Source of the DNA: M3007 sp038246345
Lineage (GTDB): Bacteria; Bacteroidota; Bacteroidia; Chitinophagales; Saprospiraceae
Length of the DNA: 36,368 nt
NCBI GenBank assembly: GCA_038246345.1
Contig: JBBRWA010000016.1
Coordinates: 1 to 36,368, forward strand
Reading direction: 5' to 3'
Position numbers and translations under genes: made by a program. Under the pieces are notes generated by a model that worked only from the letters and a program-made list of their open reading frames with translations, made no database searches and was not told the DNA's origin. Positions 1 through 7,484 of this stretch are shown in pieces (position 1 is the stretch's first letter; each line of letters opens with the position of its first letter).

Positions 1-1502
1 AGCGGTGATTCTGTCGGGGTCTTCAACCGCACCGTAAGATGGTCGGAGGCAGGATTCGGGAAGATGGCAACTTCCTGGAAGGCGGGTTCCGGGTTTGTGC
101 TGCTCGCGTTCTTGTCAAAGACGGCGAGAAAGCCCATCGACTTGCGGCCAAATCGGGCGGGGCGCAGGTGTACGTAGATGGAATTCAAACTGCCCGTGTT
201 TTGCAGGGTGTATGCGCCAAAGGCGACAGGCACGGACTCGAAATTGCCGCCGAGGTAGAATTTGTCGTCGCCGATAGCATGGATGCAGGTGGCTTCATCG
301 GCGTGGATGCCGCCCAGCGATTTGCCCCAAAGCTCGTTGCCGGAAGGTGCGTATTTGAACACGAAAATTTGGGGGTAATAGTATTCCAAATTGAAAGGGT
401 TGGCAAGTGCCTGGCCTGCGAACTGGAGCGTATCGCTGAAAAAATAGCCCGTGACATAGACATTCCCGGCTTCGTCCAGGCTGAGGCTTTTGGCGATGTC
501 AAGGCTTTGGCAGGGCGTTTCGCCTCCAACCATTTTATGCCAGACGGTATTCAGGTCGGCATCGAGTTTGAGCACATGCGTCTTCGAGTGGACGAGCGGC
601 CAGCCCCAACCGAAACAGTAATCGATTTTCTCCCCACAGGCATATACGTTGCTCCCATGTACCTGCAGGCCATTGAATTTTTCCAAGGCTGGATTGAGGT
701 AGGTATCGAGGATTGACCCAGCGGGGCTGTACTTCACCATGAATGCCGCAGCACTCGTGTCGCTCGTAAGGACGGTGCTGCCAAAAATTGCCGTGCCAAA
801 CACCGAGCCACCGACGTAGACTGCTTGGTCGTCGTCAAGGGCCAGCGCAGTGGCTTGCAGTCTGTAGCCCTGCACGGTACCTGTTCGCTCCCAAGCTTGG
901 TTGCCAGCAGTGTCCAACTTTCGAACAAAAACTCGAATGGTGGCTTGTGTAAACTTATCAATTACCTGCCCCGAAACATAAACATTGCCATCGGCATCCA
1001 GGGCAACGCTGCTCACTTCATCTATGTCGGCAGTGCCGATTTTCTTGACCCAGGCGAGGGATTTGTCTGCCTTGTACTTCGCCACGAAAGCATCCGTTTC
1101 GCCGCTATTGAGCAGGTTCATGCCGCCAATGGTCATGGAGATACTGTTGAAATTGCCGGCCACCACGAAATCGCCATTGGCGGCGGCGGCGGCATCCACG
1201 ACAAAGTCACGCCCCGAACCGCCGAAACTGGCTGCCCAGTCATATTGCCCGGCATCGTCGACAATGGCCACGTAGCCGTCGTCCTGCCCAGCGTTGTTGA
1301 GTGAATAGCTGCCGATGGTAAGGGCGGTAGCGGCGAATGAGCCACTCACGATCACGCTTGTGCCGGCGTATTTGCGGATGGATTTTACTGTGGTGGTGGT
1401 GTTTGGGGTGCCAAGGCTATTCGCCCATTTCCAAGCTTGGGCGTGGCCTGTTAGCGGCAACAGAAAAAGGAGAGCGGGGATAAAAATGATTCTTTTTTGC
1501 AT
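1..1502 (-). CDS. Secreted SBBP beta-propeller protein with T9SS sorting domain, 3' end cut by window edge
   Basis: Reading the minus strand from an ATG at 1502 gives 500 open codons that run off position 1. The first 20 residues (MQKRIIFIPALLFLLPLTGHA region) are a clear signal peptide. The body contains repeated SBBP-type blades such as LDADGNVYVSGQ and LDEAGNVYVTGYF, alternating with FVAKYKADKSLAW-like strands, which is the usual pattern of secreted propeller proteins. The last visible residues, EVAIFPNPASDHLTVRL, are the start of a type A T9SS C-terminal sorting domain, so probably only some 60 residues are missing. The protein is expected to be exported to the periplasm and then moved to the cell surface or medium by the Por machinery. 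Its ligand or role is unknown. The gene is divergent from the DUF4331 pair. The start is chosen because the signal peptide begins exactly there. Confidence 0.9.
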   Translation of the reverse strand, partial: MQKRIIFIPALLFLLPLTGHAQAWKWANSLGTPNTTTTVKSIRKYAGTSVIVSGSFAATALTIGSYSLNNAGQDDGYVAIVDDAGQYDWAASFGGSGRDFVVDAAAAANGDFVVAGNFNSISMTIGGMNLLNSGETDAFVAKYKADKSLAWVKKIGTADIDEVSSVALDADGNVYVSGQVIDKFTQATIRVFVRKLDTAGNQAWERTGTVQGYRLQATALALDDDQAVYVGGSVFGTAIFGSTVLTSDTSAAAFMVKYSPAGSILDTYLNPALEKFNGLQVHGSNVYACGEKIDYCFGWGWPLVHSKTHVLKLDADLNTVWHKMVGGETPCQSLDIAKSLSLDEAGNVYVTGYFFSDTLQFAGQALANPFNLEYYYPQIFVFKYAPSGNELWGKSLGGIHADEATCIHAIGDDKFYLGGNFESVPVAFGAYTLQNTGSLNSIYVHLRPARFGRKSMGFLAVFDKNASSTNPEPAFQEVAIFPNPASDHLTVRLKTPTESP

Positions 1503-1508
1503 AAGAAA

Positions 1509-1542
1509 TAAATGATGAATTATAAATGATGAATGATGAATT
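1509..1542. repeat. Short tandem array, unit near ATGATGA/ATGATGAATT
   Basis: Imperfect tandem copies of an AATGATGA-like unit lie 7 bp outside the SBBP start codon. This belongs to the same general class as the arrays at 21484, 29258 and elsewhere, but it is the clearest case lying at a gene start instead of a gene end. Confidence 0.6.
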
Positions 1543-1858
1543 AACAAAATGTTGCTAATCAATTGTATCAAAATCAAAATTGTGGAAGTTGTTTTGTTGC
1601 TTTTACTAAAGGGTGATTTTGGTTGAACAGTCATCCCCCAAGACAGCAATAGTAACATAGGGCGTTGGTGCTATTTTGTCCTATTTTTATCAGGTGCCTG
1701 TTTTGTTCAACGAATTGTATTGATAAAACACTGTGCCATGTAGTTTGGGATTGAAGGCAAGCCGCAAACCGCCCGCTGGTACCTAGTGGCGCATCAAGAA
1801 CTCCAATGAAGCAACGAACGCGCTCGTGTGCGTCTACGACGCGAGCTGCCTTCCTTTT

Positions 1859-1946
1859 GGAACACGAATCTAACGGATTTAAACGGCATGAGGGTGTGCT
1901 ATTATAAATCCGTTTTTGTCCGTAAAATCCGTTCAAACCGTGTTCC
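1859..1946. repeat. Imperfect inverted repeat with GGAACACG termini
   Basis: The left arm (1859-1886) begins GGAACACG and contains AACGGATT. The right arm (1920-1946) is its imperfect reverse complement, ending CGTGTTCC. The arms can form a long stem with a loop of about 33 nt. The shape is that of a dispersed intergenic element; it could also act as a terminator or insulator. Confidence 0.5.
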
Positions 1947-2099
1947 ATTGAAGTTTAAGGTGCAAAATCGCCTACAAAAGAAAATTCCGCGCAAATAAAT
2001 CCATCCCCCAAAAACCAATCCCCCCTTCACTACGTACATGTGTTTGGTGGCGTCTCCACGCGCCGATTCTCTCACTTTTTTAAACAAACACAACTGATC

Positions 2100-3833
2100 A
2101 TGACCAATTTCACAAAACGGAGCGCCTCTTGGGCCTCCATGTTGGCTTTGCTTTGGCTGTCCTGCACCTCGGTATTTGCCTCTAGCCACCGGGAAGCACC
2201 GCTGATTGCGAACGACCCGCTGGCAGACAATACCGATCTGTATGCATTCCGCAGCCCAGACAACCCCAATACCGTTACCCTGATCGCGAACTACGTGCCT
2301 GGGGCTTTCGCTTTTGGTGGCCCGAACTATTACACATTTGGGGAAAACATCCGCTACGAAATTCACATCGACAACGATGCGACGAAGGCTGGTGACGAGA
2401 TCGTGTATCGTTTCACGTTCACACGGGTGAACGAAGACCCTACGACCTTCTTCAACATCCGCTTGGGCAAACAAAACCTGAAAACGAGCTACACCCTCCA
2501 GCGCAGCATGGATGGCGGCACCACGTTTATGACCATTGTCGGTAATGGTAAAGTACCGCCGCCGAACATCGGCCCACGCTCCATCGAATCGGGTGTAGGT
2601 TTGAACACCAATTATGATGCCCTAGTGGCTGGTGCGATCATGACGGCCAGCACCGGCGAAAAAGTGTTCTGCGGCCCAGCCGACGATCCTTTCTTCGTGG
2701 ACTTGGGTGGCGTTTTTGACCTCGGCGACCTGCCCCGTCAAAACGGTGCTTCCCGCGACGGTCTTGGCTACCTCAACGTGTGTACCATCGCCATTCAAGT
2801 GCCGATCAGCACCCTGCGCAAAACGGGCGCGCCAAGCACTCCTACCAGCATTTTGGACGCAGATTATGTCATCGGCGTATGGGCTTCGGCCAGTCGCCCT
2901 GCGACCCGCACCCTGGTTGCCAACGGTGGCCAGCCAAACGATACAGGCGCATGGATACAAGTTTCCCGCATCGGTATGCCCCTCACCAACGAGGCGGTTA
3001 TCCCGATCGGCAGCAAAGACTTCTGGAACCGCCTGACGCCTTATGATGAAATCTCGGATGTGACACTTGACAACTATTTCTACAACCCGGAACTGGCATT
3101 GTACATGGACGATTCACAGTTTGGTGGTGCAGTGCCTGCTTTCGCGCCGTTGCGCATCCAGCGCAACTCCTTGCAGAGCTTCGATTTTGGCAACGGTAAA
3201 AACGGCTTGTTTGGCCTGAAAGGCTCCGCAGCAGTGGCTGGCACAGCCTTAGACGATGCCATTTTTGGCACTTTGTTGTTACCAGGTGCTGGAAAACCAC
3301 GCTCAGTTGACCTGTGGCCTATTTTCCACACAGGCGTTCCAAATCTCCCGCCCTACCAATTGGCTACAGGCAAAGGCGGCAACCCACTCGCTGCCGGAAA
3401 GCCATTTATCAACAACTTCCTGCCAAACGGCGGCGATATGTTGCGCCTGAACATGGCCGTGCCGGTGACAAGCCGCAGCGATGCCAAATTCAGCCCGCTC
3501 GGTATCGTGCAGGCAGCAGTTCTGGGCCTTACCGATGCGGCATATAATACCAATACCAACATACAGGCCATCCCAAATATGGACGGATTCCCCAACGGAA
3601 GAAGGTTGGAGGACGACGTGACACTTATTGAATTGCAAGCAGTTGGCGGCGTAGCGCTGGCAGCCATCGGACTTTGGTACGATGACTATACTGTTGGCGG
3701 AGCCAACCCGGTAACCCCGGATTTGGTAGGCGTATTGTCATACCGCACCGGGGTCAACGGTAACGACAAGCATTTCAAAAGCAGCTTCCCTTATGTGGCC
3801 AATCCTTGGAGAGGAACCGAAATAGGGCAGTAA
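2100..3833 (+). CDS. DUF4331 protein A, lacking a sorting domain
   Basis: The ATG at 2100 is chosen over an in-frame ATG at 2040 because it starts a good signal peptide that ends near residue 27 (VFA|SSHREAP). The mature part opens with the DUF4331 hallmark SSHREAPLIANDPLADNTDLYAF and covers the whole family domain in 577 residues. It is very similar along its full length to the next gene. It stops just after the FPYVA motif, where the neighbour continues into a linker and a T9SS sorting domain. Protein A should therefore be exported by Sec but stay in the periplasm unless another route exists. The DUF4331 function is not established. Only 32 bp separate it from protein B, so the two are probably co-transcribed. 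Loss of an original sorting domain is likely; see the orphan copy at 11756. Confidence 0.88.
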   Translation: MTNFTKRSASWASMLALLWLSCTSVFASSHREAPLIANDPLADNTDLYAFRSPDNPNTVTLIANYVPGAFAFGGPNYYTFGENIRYEIHIDNDATKAGDEIVYRFTFTRVNEDPTTFFNIRLGKQNLKTSYTLQRSMDGGTTFMTIVGNGKVPPPNIGPRSIESGVGLNTNYDALVAGAIMTASTGEKVFCGPADDPFFVDLGGVFDLGDLPRQNGASRDGLGYLNVCTIAIQVPISTLRKTGAPSTPTSILDADYVIGVWASASRPATRTLVANGGQPNDTGAWIQVSRIGMPLTNEAVIPIGSKDFWNRLTPYDEISDVTLDNYFYNPELALYMDDSQFGGAVPAFAPLRIQRNSLQSFDFGNGKNGLFGLKGSAAVAGTALDDAIFGTLLLPGAGKPRSVDLWPIFHTGVPNLPPYQLATGKGGNPLAAGKPFINNFLPNGGDMLRLNMAVPVTSRSDAKFSPLGIVQAAVLGLTDAAYNTNTNIQAIPNMDGFPNGRRLEDDVTLIELQAVGGVALAAIGLWYDDYTVGGANPVTPDLVGVLSYRTGVNGNDKHFKSSFPYVANPWRGTEIGQ

Positions 3834-3865
3834 TTGGAAACATCCATCACAAAAAAAATTCAACA

Positions 3866-5908
3866 ATGAATTATTCAATCAATAAAATCCTGCTGGCTGC
3901 CGCTATTGTATTGGCTGCCATCTCAACAAGCTGGGCCTCCAGTCACCGCGAGGCGCCGCTTATCGCCGACGATCCGTTGGCCGACAATGTGGACTTGTAC
4001 GCATTCCGCAGTCCCGACAACCCAAACACGATCACGTTGATCGCGACGTATGTTCCGTTGCAATTGCCTCATGGCGGCCCGAACTATTATTCTTTCGGGG
4101 AAAATATCCGTTACGAAATTCACGTGGACAACGACGCGACCAAACCTGGTGACGAAATTGTGTACCGTTTCACCTTCCAACAAGTGAATGAAGACCCCAC
4201 AACGTTTTTCAACATCCGATTGGGTAAGCAAAACTTGAAAACGACCTACACCTTGGAGCGCAGCATCGACGGTGGGGTCTCTTTTCAAACCATTGTAACC
4301 AATGGAATTGTACCGCCACCAAACGTCGGTACACGTTCCATCGAATCAGGTGTGGGTTTGAACACCACCTACGCCAACTTGATGAACGGTGCTATTAACA
4401 CCGCGACCAGCGGCGAAAAAGTGTTCTGCGGCACTTCCGATGATCCATTCTTTGTAGACCTGGGCGGCATTTTTGACCTCGGGGATGCCAAGCGCCAGAA
4501 TGGTACGCCTGTTGATGGGCTGGCCTGCCTCAATGTAAGCACCATTGCATTGCAAGTGAACTTCCAGACCCTCTTAAAAGCGGGTGTTTCTCCGGGAGCA
4601 ACCTCTATCCTGCAAAGCGATTTCGTGATCGGTGTATGGGCTTCAGCCAGCCGCCAGATGACCAGAACGCTTTCTGCTACCGCTGATCCAACTTTTTCGG
4701 GCCCTTGGGTACAGGTGTCACGCTTAGGCATGCCCTTGACCAACGAAGTTGTGATTCCAATTGGCCAAAAAGACTACTGGAACTCCCTGACACCATACCA
4801 GGAAATCGGCGAGACTACTTTGGACGAGTATTTCTACAATCCAGAACTGGCCTTGTACATGGATGATGCACAGTTTGGCGGCGCAGTACCGGCGTTTTCG
4901 GCCCTGCGCATTCAGCGGAATTCTTTGCAGAACTTTGATTTTGGGAATGGGAAAAACGGCCTTTTTGGCTTGAAAGGCACCCCAGACGTGGCTGGTACTG
5001 CATTGGATGATGCCATTTTTGGCAACTTGTTGCTACCAGCTGCCGGCAAGCCGCGTTCTGTCGATCTGTGGCCTATATTCCACACGGGTGTTCCGAATTT
5101 CCCACCTTACCAATTGGCTACGGGGAAAGGTGGCAATCCGCTCGCTGCGGGCAAGCCATTTATCAACAACTTTTTGCCCAATGGTGGCGATATGTTGCGC
5201 TTGAACATGGCTGTGCCAGTGACTCCGCGCAATGACCCTAAGTTCAGTTCTTTGGGCTTGATTCAAGCAGCAGTTTTGGGTCTTACCGACCCTGCTTACA
5301 ATGGCAGCACCGCAGTACAATTCATCCCGAACATGGATGGATTTCCCAATGGCAGAAGGCTAGAAGACGACGTGACCCGCATCGAATTGCAGGCAGTTGG
5401 GGGTGCTGTTTTGGCAGCCATCGGCCTGTGGTACGACGATTACACGGCTGGAGGGCCCAATCCGGTGACCAACCAACTAGTGGGGGTATTGACCTACACC
5501 ACGGGTGTGGAAAGCAACGACAAAGCTTTCAGCAGCACCTTTCCATACGTTGCCGAGCCAAACAGCGGTACCAGCAATTGCAGCGGCCCGGTGTTTGTCA
5601 GCACCAATGAAGTATTCAACGGCGTAATGGGCCTTAGCGCCAAACCAGTGTTGATGAAAAACTTCCCGAACCCATTCCGGGGCCAGACGACCTTCGCATT
5701 CAAAGTGAATCAGCCTACAAAAGCTACCCTGCGCATTTACAATGCACAAGGCAGTTATGTGGCAACGGCATTCTCGGGCAACCTGGCCGAAGGCGAATTT
5801 GAATATGTTTGGAACGGCGGCAGCTTGCCTGTGGGCCTGTACATCGCCAACCTGTATGATTCCAATGGCAATCTGTTGCAATCAGGAAAACTCTTGAAAT
5901 CAGAATAA
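3866..5908 (+). CDS. DUF4331 protein B with T9SS sorting domain
   Basis: This 680-residue paralogue of the upstream gene starts at the ATG at 3866, which gives a signal peptide cleaved near SWA|SSHREAP. An upstream in-frame ATG at 3806 lies inside the preceding gene and is less likely. The DUF4331 domain spans most of the protein. A short linker follows with two cysteines region (NCSGPVF), then from about residue 599 a type A T9SS domain begins with NFPNPFRGQTTF and ends LLQSGKLLKSE. It is predicted to be secreted and surface-attached or released. Tandem duplication followed by C-terminal divergence explains the pair. A strong hairpin terminator at 6028 closes the unit. The molecular role of DUF4331 is unknown. 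Confidence 0.9.
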   Translation: MNYSINKILLAAAIVLAAISTSWASSHREAPLIADDPLADNVDLYAFRSPDNPNTITLIATYVPLQLPHGGPNYYSFGENIRYEIHVDNDATKPGDEIVYRFTFQQVNEDPTTFFNIRLGKQNLKTTYTLERSIDGGVSFQTIVTNGIVPPPNVGTRSIESGVGLNTTYANLMNGAINTATSGEKVFCGTSDDPFFVDLGGIFDLGDAKRQNGTPVDGLACLNVSTIALQVNFQTLLKAGVSPGATSILQSDFVIGVWASASRQMTRTLSATADPTFSGPWVQVSRLGMPLTNEVVIPIGQKDYWNSLTPYQEIGETTLDEYFYNPELALYMDDAQFGGAVPAFSALRIQRNSLQNFDFGNGKNGLFGLKGTPDVAGTALDDAIFGNLLLPAAGKPRSVDLWPIFHTGVPNFPPYQLATGKGGNPLAAGKPFINNFLPNGGDMLRLNMAVPVTPRNDPKFSSLGLIQAAVLGLTDPAYNGSTAVQFIPNMDGFPNGRRLEDDVTRIELQAVGGAVLAAIGLWYDDYTAGGPNPVTNQLVGVLTYTTGVESNDKAFSSTFPYVAEPNSGTSNCSGPVFVSTNEVFNGVMGLSAKPVLMKNFPNPFRGQTTFAFKVNQPTKATLRIYNAQGSYVATAFSGNLAEGEFEYVWNGGSLPVGLYIANLYDSNGNLLQSGKLLKSE

Positions 5909-5920
5909 CGGGAATAAGTA

Positions 5921-5958
5921 CAATTTGATAATTAGTTAATGTGATAATTTGATAATAA
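5921..5958. repeat. Short tandem array, unit near TTTGATAAT
   Basis: Imperfect repeats of TTTGATAAT/GTGATAAT start 13 bp after the DUF4331 B stop codon. The same unit recurs at 31209-31350 next to the TlpA-like gene. Confidence 0.6.
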
Positions 5959-6027
5959 CCAACAAGTTACACAGGGAATACACCAAACTAATTATCGTCA
6001 AGTACTTAACATATTTATTTGAACATG

Positions 6028-6064
6028 AAACAGGCCTCCGGATGCGTCCGTGGGGCCTGTTTTT
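6028..6064 (+). terminator. Rho-independent terminator of the DUF4331 unit
   Basis: The arms AAACAGGCC and GGCCTGTTT form a 9-bp stem. A nested CGGA/TCCG stem lies inside, and a T run follows. A diverged homologous copy lies behind the orphan sorting domain at 12036. Confidence 0.8.
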
Positions 6065-6119
6065 ACATGTGGCACTTCTTGATTTTTATTAAAAAAAAGT
6101 AACTGGCTAGCAACCCTGA

Positions 6120-6201
6120 AATCCCGAAGGGATTGAATGTGAATAACCCCGGATGAAATCCGGGGAAGGACGGTAGTGGCTCCCACAACCCTGAAAGGGT
6201 T
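6120..6201. repeat. Three REP-like hairpins with GAA triloops
   Basis: Three perfect small palindromes all have the loop GAA: AATCCC-GAA-GGGATT (6120-6134), CCCCGGAT-GAA-ATCCGGGG (6147-6165) and AACCCT-GAA-AGGGTT (6187-6201). The first and third are each followed by GAATG. This repeated design resembles REP palindromes mobilised by Y1 transposases, but no transposase is in the window. Confidence 0.6.
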
Positions 6202-6375
6202 GAATGTTTGCGTTTCAGCCCTACCTGGCTGCTCTCGACTAGTGGGCCTGCAAGTCAGTTTCGACGGGTGCATTGCCATCCATTTGAGCGAAGGGGTTGA
6301 ACATGCGCCCAAATTTGTAAACATGAAAAAAATGTTGACAAATTCTCATTCCGCCGCCAGGCCAAGCATCTGAAC

Positions 6376-6410
6376 AGCTTTGACAACTTTTTTTTGAAGT
6401 TGTCAAAGCT
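6376..6410. repeat. Hairpin with 14-bp perfect stem
   Basis: AGCTTTGACAACTT pairs with AAGTTGTCAAAGCT across a 7-nt T-rich loop. The core TTGTCAA also occurs in the palindrome at 17231, so the two may be related elements. It has no following T run on either strand strong enough to call a terminator. Confidence 0.55.
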
Positions 6411-6506
6411 CGCCCAGGCCCACTAGAACATTTGTGGATACACTATGAAGATAAGGATGGCCCATGTTTACTGCTGCAATCTGCTTCATTCCTTCAACTA
6501 TTATCC

Positions 6507-6514
6507 TACCTTTG
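6507..6514 (+). promoter_or_regulatory. Bacteroidota -7 box upstream of the oxidoreductase stub
   Basis: TACCTTTG matches TAnnTTTG exactly and lies 71 bp before the ATG of the stub. The -33 position reads CTTC and does not match TTTG, so the call rests on the -7 box only. Confidence 0.35.
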
Positions 6515-6584
6515 AATTAAATAACGATACCATTTTCACGCAAAATTCTTGTTGCCCAACCACACCACCAGCCTCAACAAATTC

Positions 6585-6647
6585 ATGGAATTGCAGCAAA
6601 AATATGATGTCATCATACTTGGCGGGGAGCTAGCGGGCTCTCAATAA
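6585..6647 (+). pseudogene. N-terminal stub of an FAD-dependent oxidoreductase
   Basis: From the ATG at 6585 a 20-codon frame reads MELQQKYDVIILGGELAGSQ and then stops. The stretch YDVIILGGxLAG is the first beta strand and dinucleotide-binding loop of Rossmann-type FAD enzymes such as halogenases, geranylgeranyl-reductase-like proteins and monooxygenases. The normal third glycine of GGGLAG is replaced by Glu. Nothing downstream continues the fold, because the minus-strand gene ending at 6688 follows within 40 bp. With the promoter-like box at 6507, this looks like the 5' end of a gene whose remainder was deleted. The match is short, so chance is possible. Confidence 0.5.
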
Positions 6648-6687
6648 ACCCCTCAATAGTCCCAAAAAGCGCTCCAGATTCCGGCGG

Positions 6688-7461
6688 TCAAAACCGATAC
6701 GATATCTGAGCGGCTATCATTAAATTGTTTAAACCCGCTTGATAGCTGCCATTAGTGGCCAATGAATTGGAGCCAGGCACATCGCGCGTCCAGGAGCCTT
6801 GGATAAACTTAGGTGAGACGTAGTAGAAAAGATCGGCCCCAATGGTAAAACGGGGCATGCTTGGGAATAGTAACTGCCCCCCCAATCCGAGCCGGCCCAC
6901 CGGCATGAACCGTCGGGTAACTTGGTGCTCCACCGTTCCACCGGCTTCCCAGACAAGGCTATTCGTTTGCGAATCAACATTGAGCAATTCTATTCCTTGA
7001 GCGGTTTCATTCCTGTCTTGGGTGTAGGCACCAAAAAGGCCGCCACTCAACCGGAGAAAGCTCCATTTCTTTTTAATTATGTGATAGTGAGCTCCGCCTC
7101 CAACCATCATTTGGAAGGCTTCGAAGTCACTTGTTTGGCCTTCAATAGCGATGGTAGCGGACGGCAACAGTTGCGGTGACCGGATGGTGGTCTGACCTGT
7201 TATGTAGTGCAGCGAACCTTGAGCGCTTAAAAAATAATGCCAGCGCTTATGCCAATGTTTGGAAATGTCTATACCTATCAAAAAGGGAGTTTGCTTGAAT
7301 GCTTGCCGAATGCCCGGAGCATTGTTTGCAGTGCTGTTTCCCTGTGAACTGTAAATCGGCCATAAATTCGCGTAGGCACTTATGCTTCGGGAGTAATCAT
7401 TGCCCTGTGCCGCAAGTGCAGAGGCTGATAAAAAGGCGATGGATAGAAACAATGACTTCAT
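6688..7461 (-). CDS. Predicted outer-membrane beta-barrel protein
   Basis: The product has about 257 residues and a signal peptide (MKSLFLSIAFLSASALAAQ). Alternating hydrophobic strands with aromatic ends follow (for example HYFLSAQGSLHYITGQ, SFLRLSGGLFGAYTQ, FTIGADLFYYVS), and the protein ends in an aromatic residue (AQISYRF), as barrel proteins often do. No specific family is recognised. An in-frame ATG at 7488 overlaps the stop of the upstream gene as ATGA, so the two are translationally coupled whichever start is used. I prefer 7461 because it begins the signal peptide directly. The pairing with a T9SS protein suggests a surface complex, but this is inference. Confidence 0.75.
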   Translation of the reverse strand: MKSLFLSIAFLSASALAAQGNDYSRSISAYANLWPIYSSQGNSTANNAPGIRQAFKQTPFLIGIDISKHWHKRWHYFLSAQGSLHYITGQTTIRSPQLLPSATIAIEGQTSDFEAFQMMVGGGAHYHIIKKKWSFLRLSGGLFGAYTQDRNETAQGIELLNVDSQTNSLVWEAGGTVEHQVTRRFMPVGRLGLGGQLLFPSMPRFTIGADLFYYVSPKFIQGSWTRDVPGSNSLATNGSYQAGLNNLMIAAQISYRF

Positions 7462-7484
7462 GGTGTAGAATATTTGGTGAGCAA

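Larger units (their letters stand above)
1503..2099. other. Intergenic region between divergent genes
   Basis: I see no convincing gene here. The stretch holds a short 7-bp-type tandem repeat just upstream of the SBBP gene, and an imperfect inverted repeat at 1859-1946. Promoters for both flanking divergent genes must lie here, but no full TTTG-N19-TAnnTTTG match stands out. A 105-codon minus-strand open frame (1631-1948) lacks domain features and runs through the inverted repeat. Confidence 0.6.
5909..6687. other. Long intergenic accessory stretch with hairpins and a gene stub
   Basis: This stretch of nearly 800 bp contains a tandem array, the terminator of the DUF4331 pair, three small hairpins with GAA loops, a 14-bp-stem hairpin, a promoter-like box and a 20-codon remnant of an oxidoreductase gene. 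No intact gene is visible. It looks like a scar of insertions and deletions. Confidence 0.6.

Noticed and set aside
39..716. 225-codon plus-strand frame
   Set aside because: It is the antisense shadow of the SBBP/T9SS gene, which has a signal peptide, propeller repeats and a sorting domain on the minus strand.
1631..1948. 105-codon minus-strand frame
   Set aside because: It has no domain or signal, crosses an inverted repeat, and its start overlaps the repeat arm.
6445..6633. 62-codon plus frame with several cysteines
   Set aside because: It overlaps the flavoenzyme stub in another frame and shows no leader or domain; the stub frame explains the sequence better.
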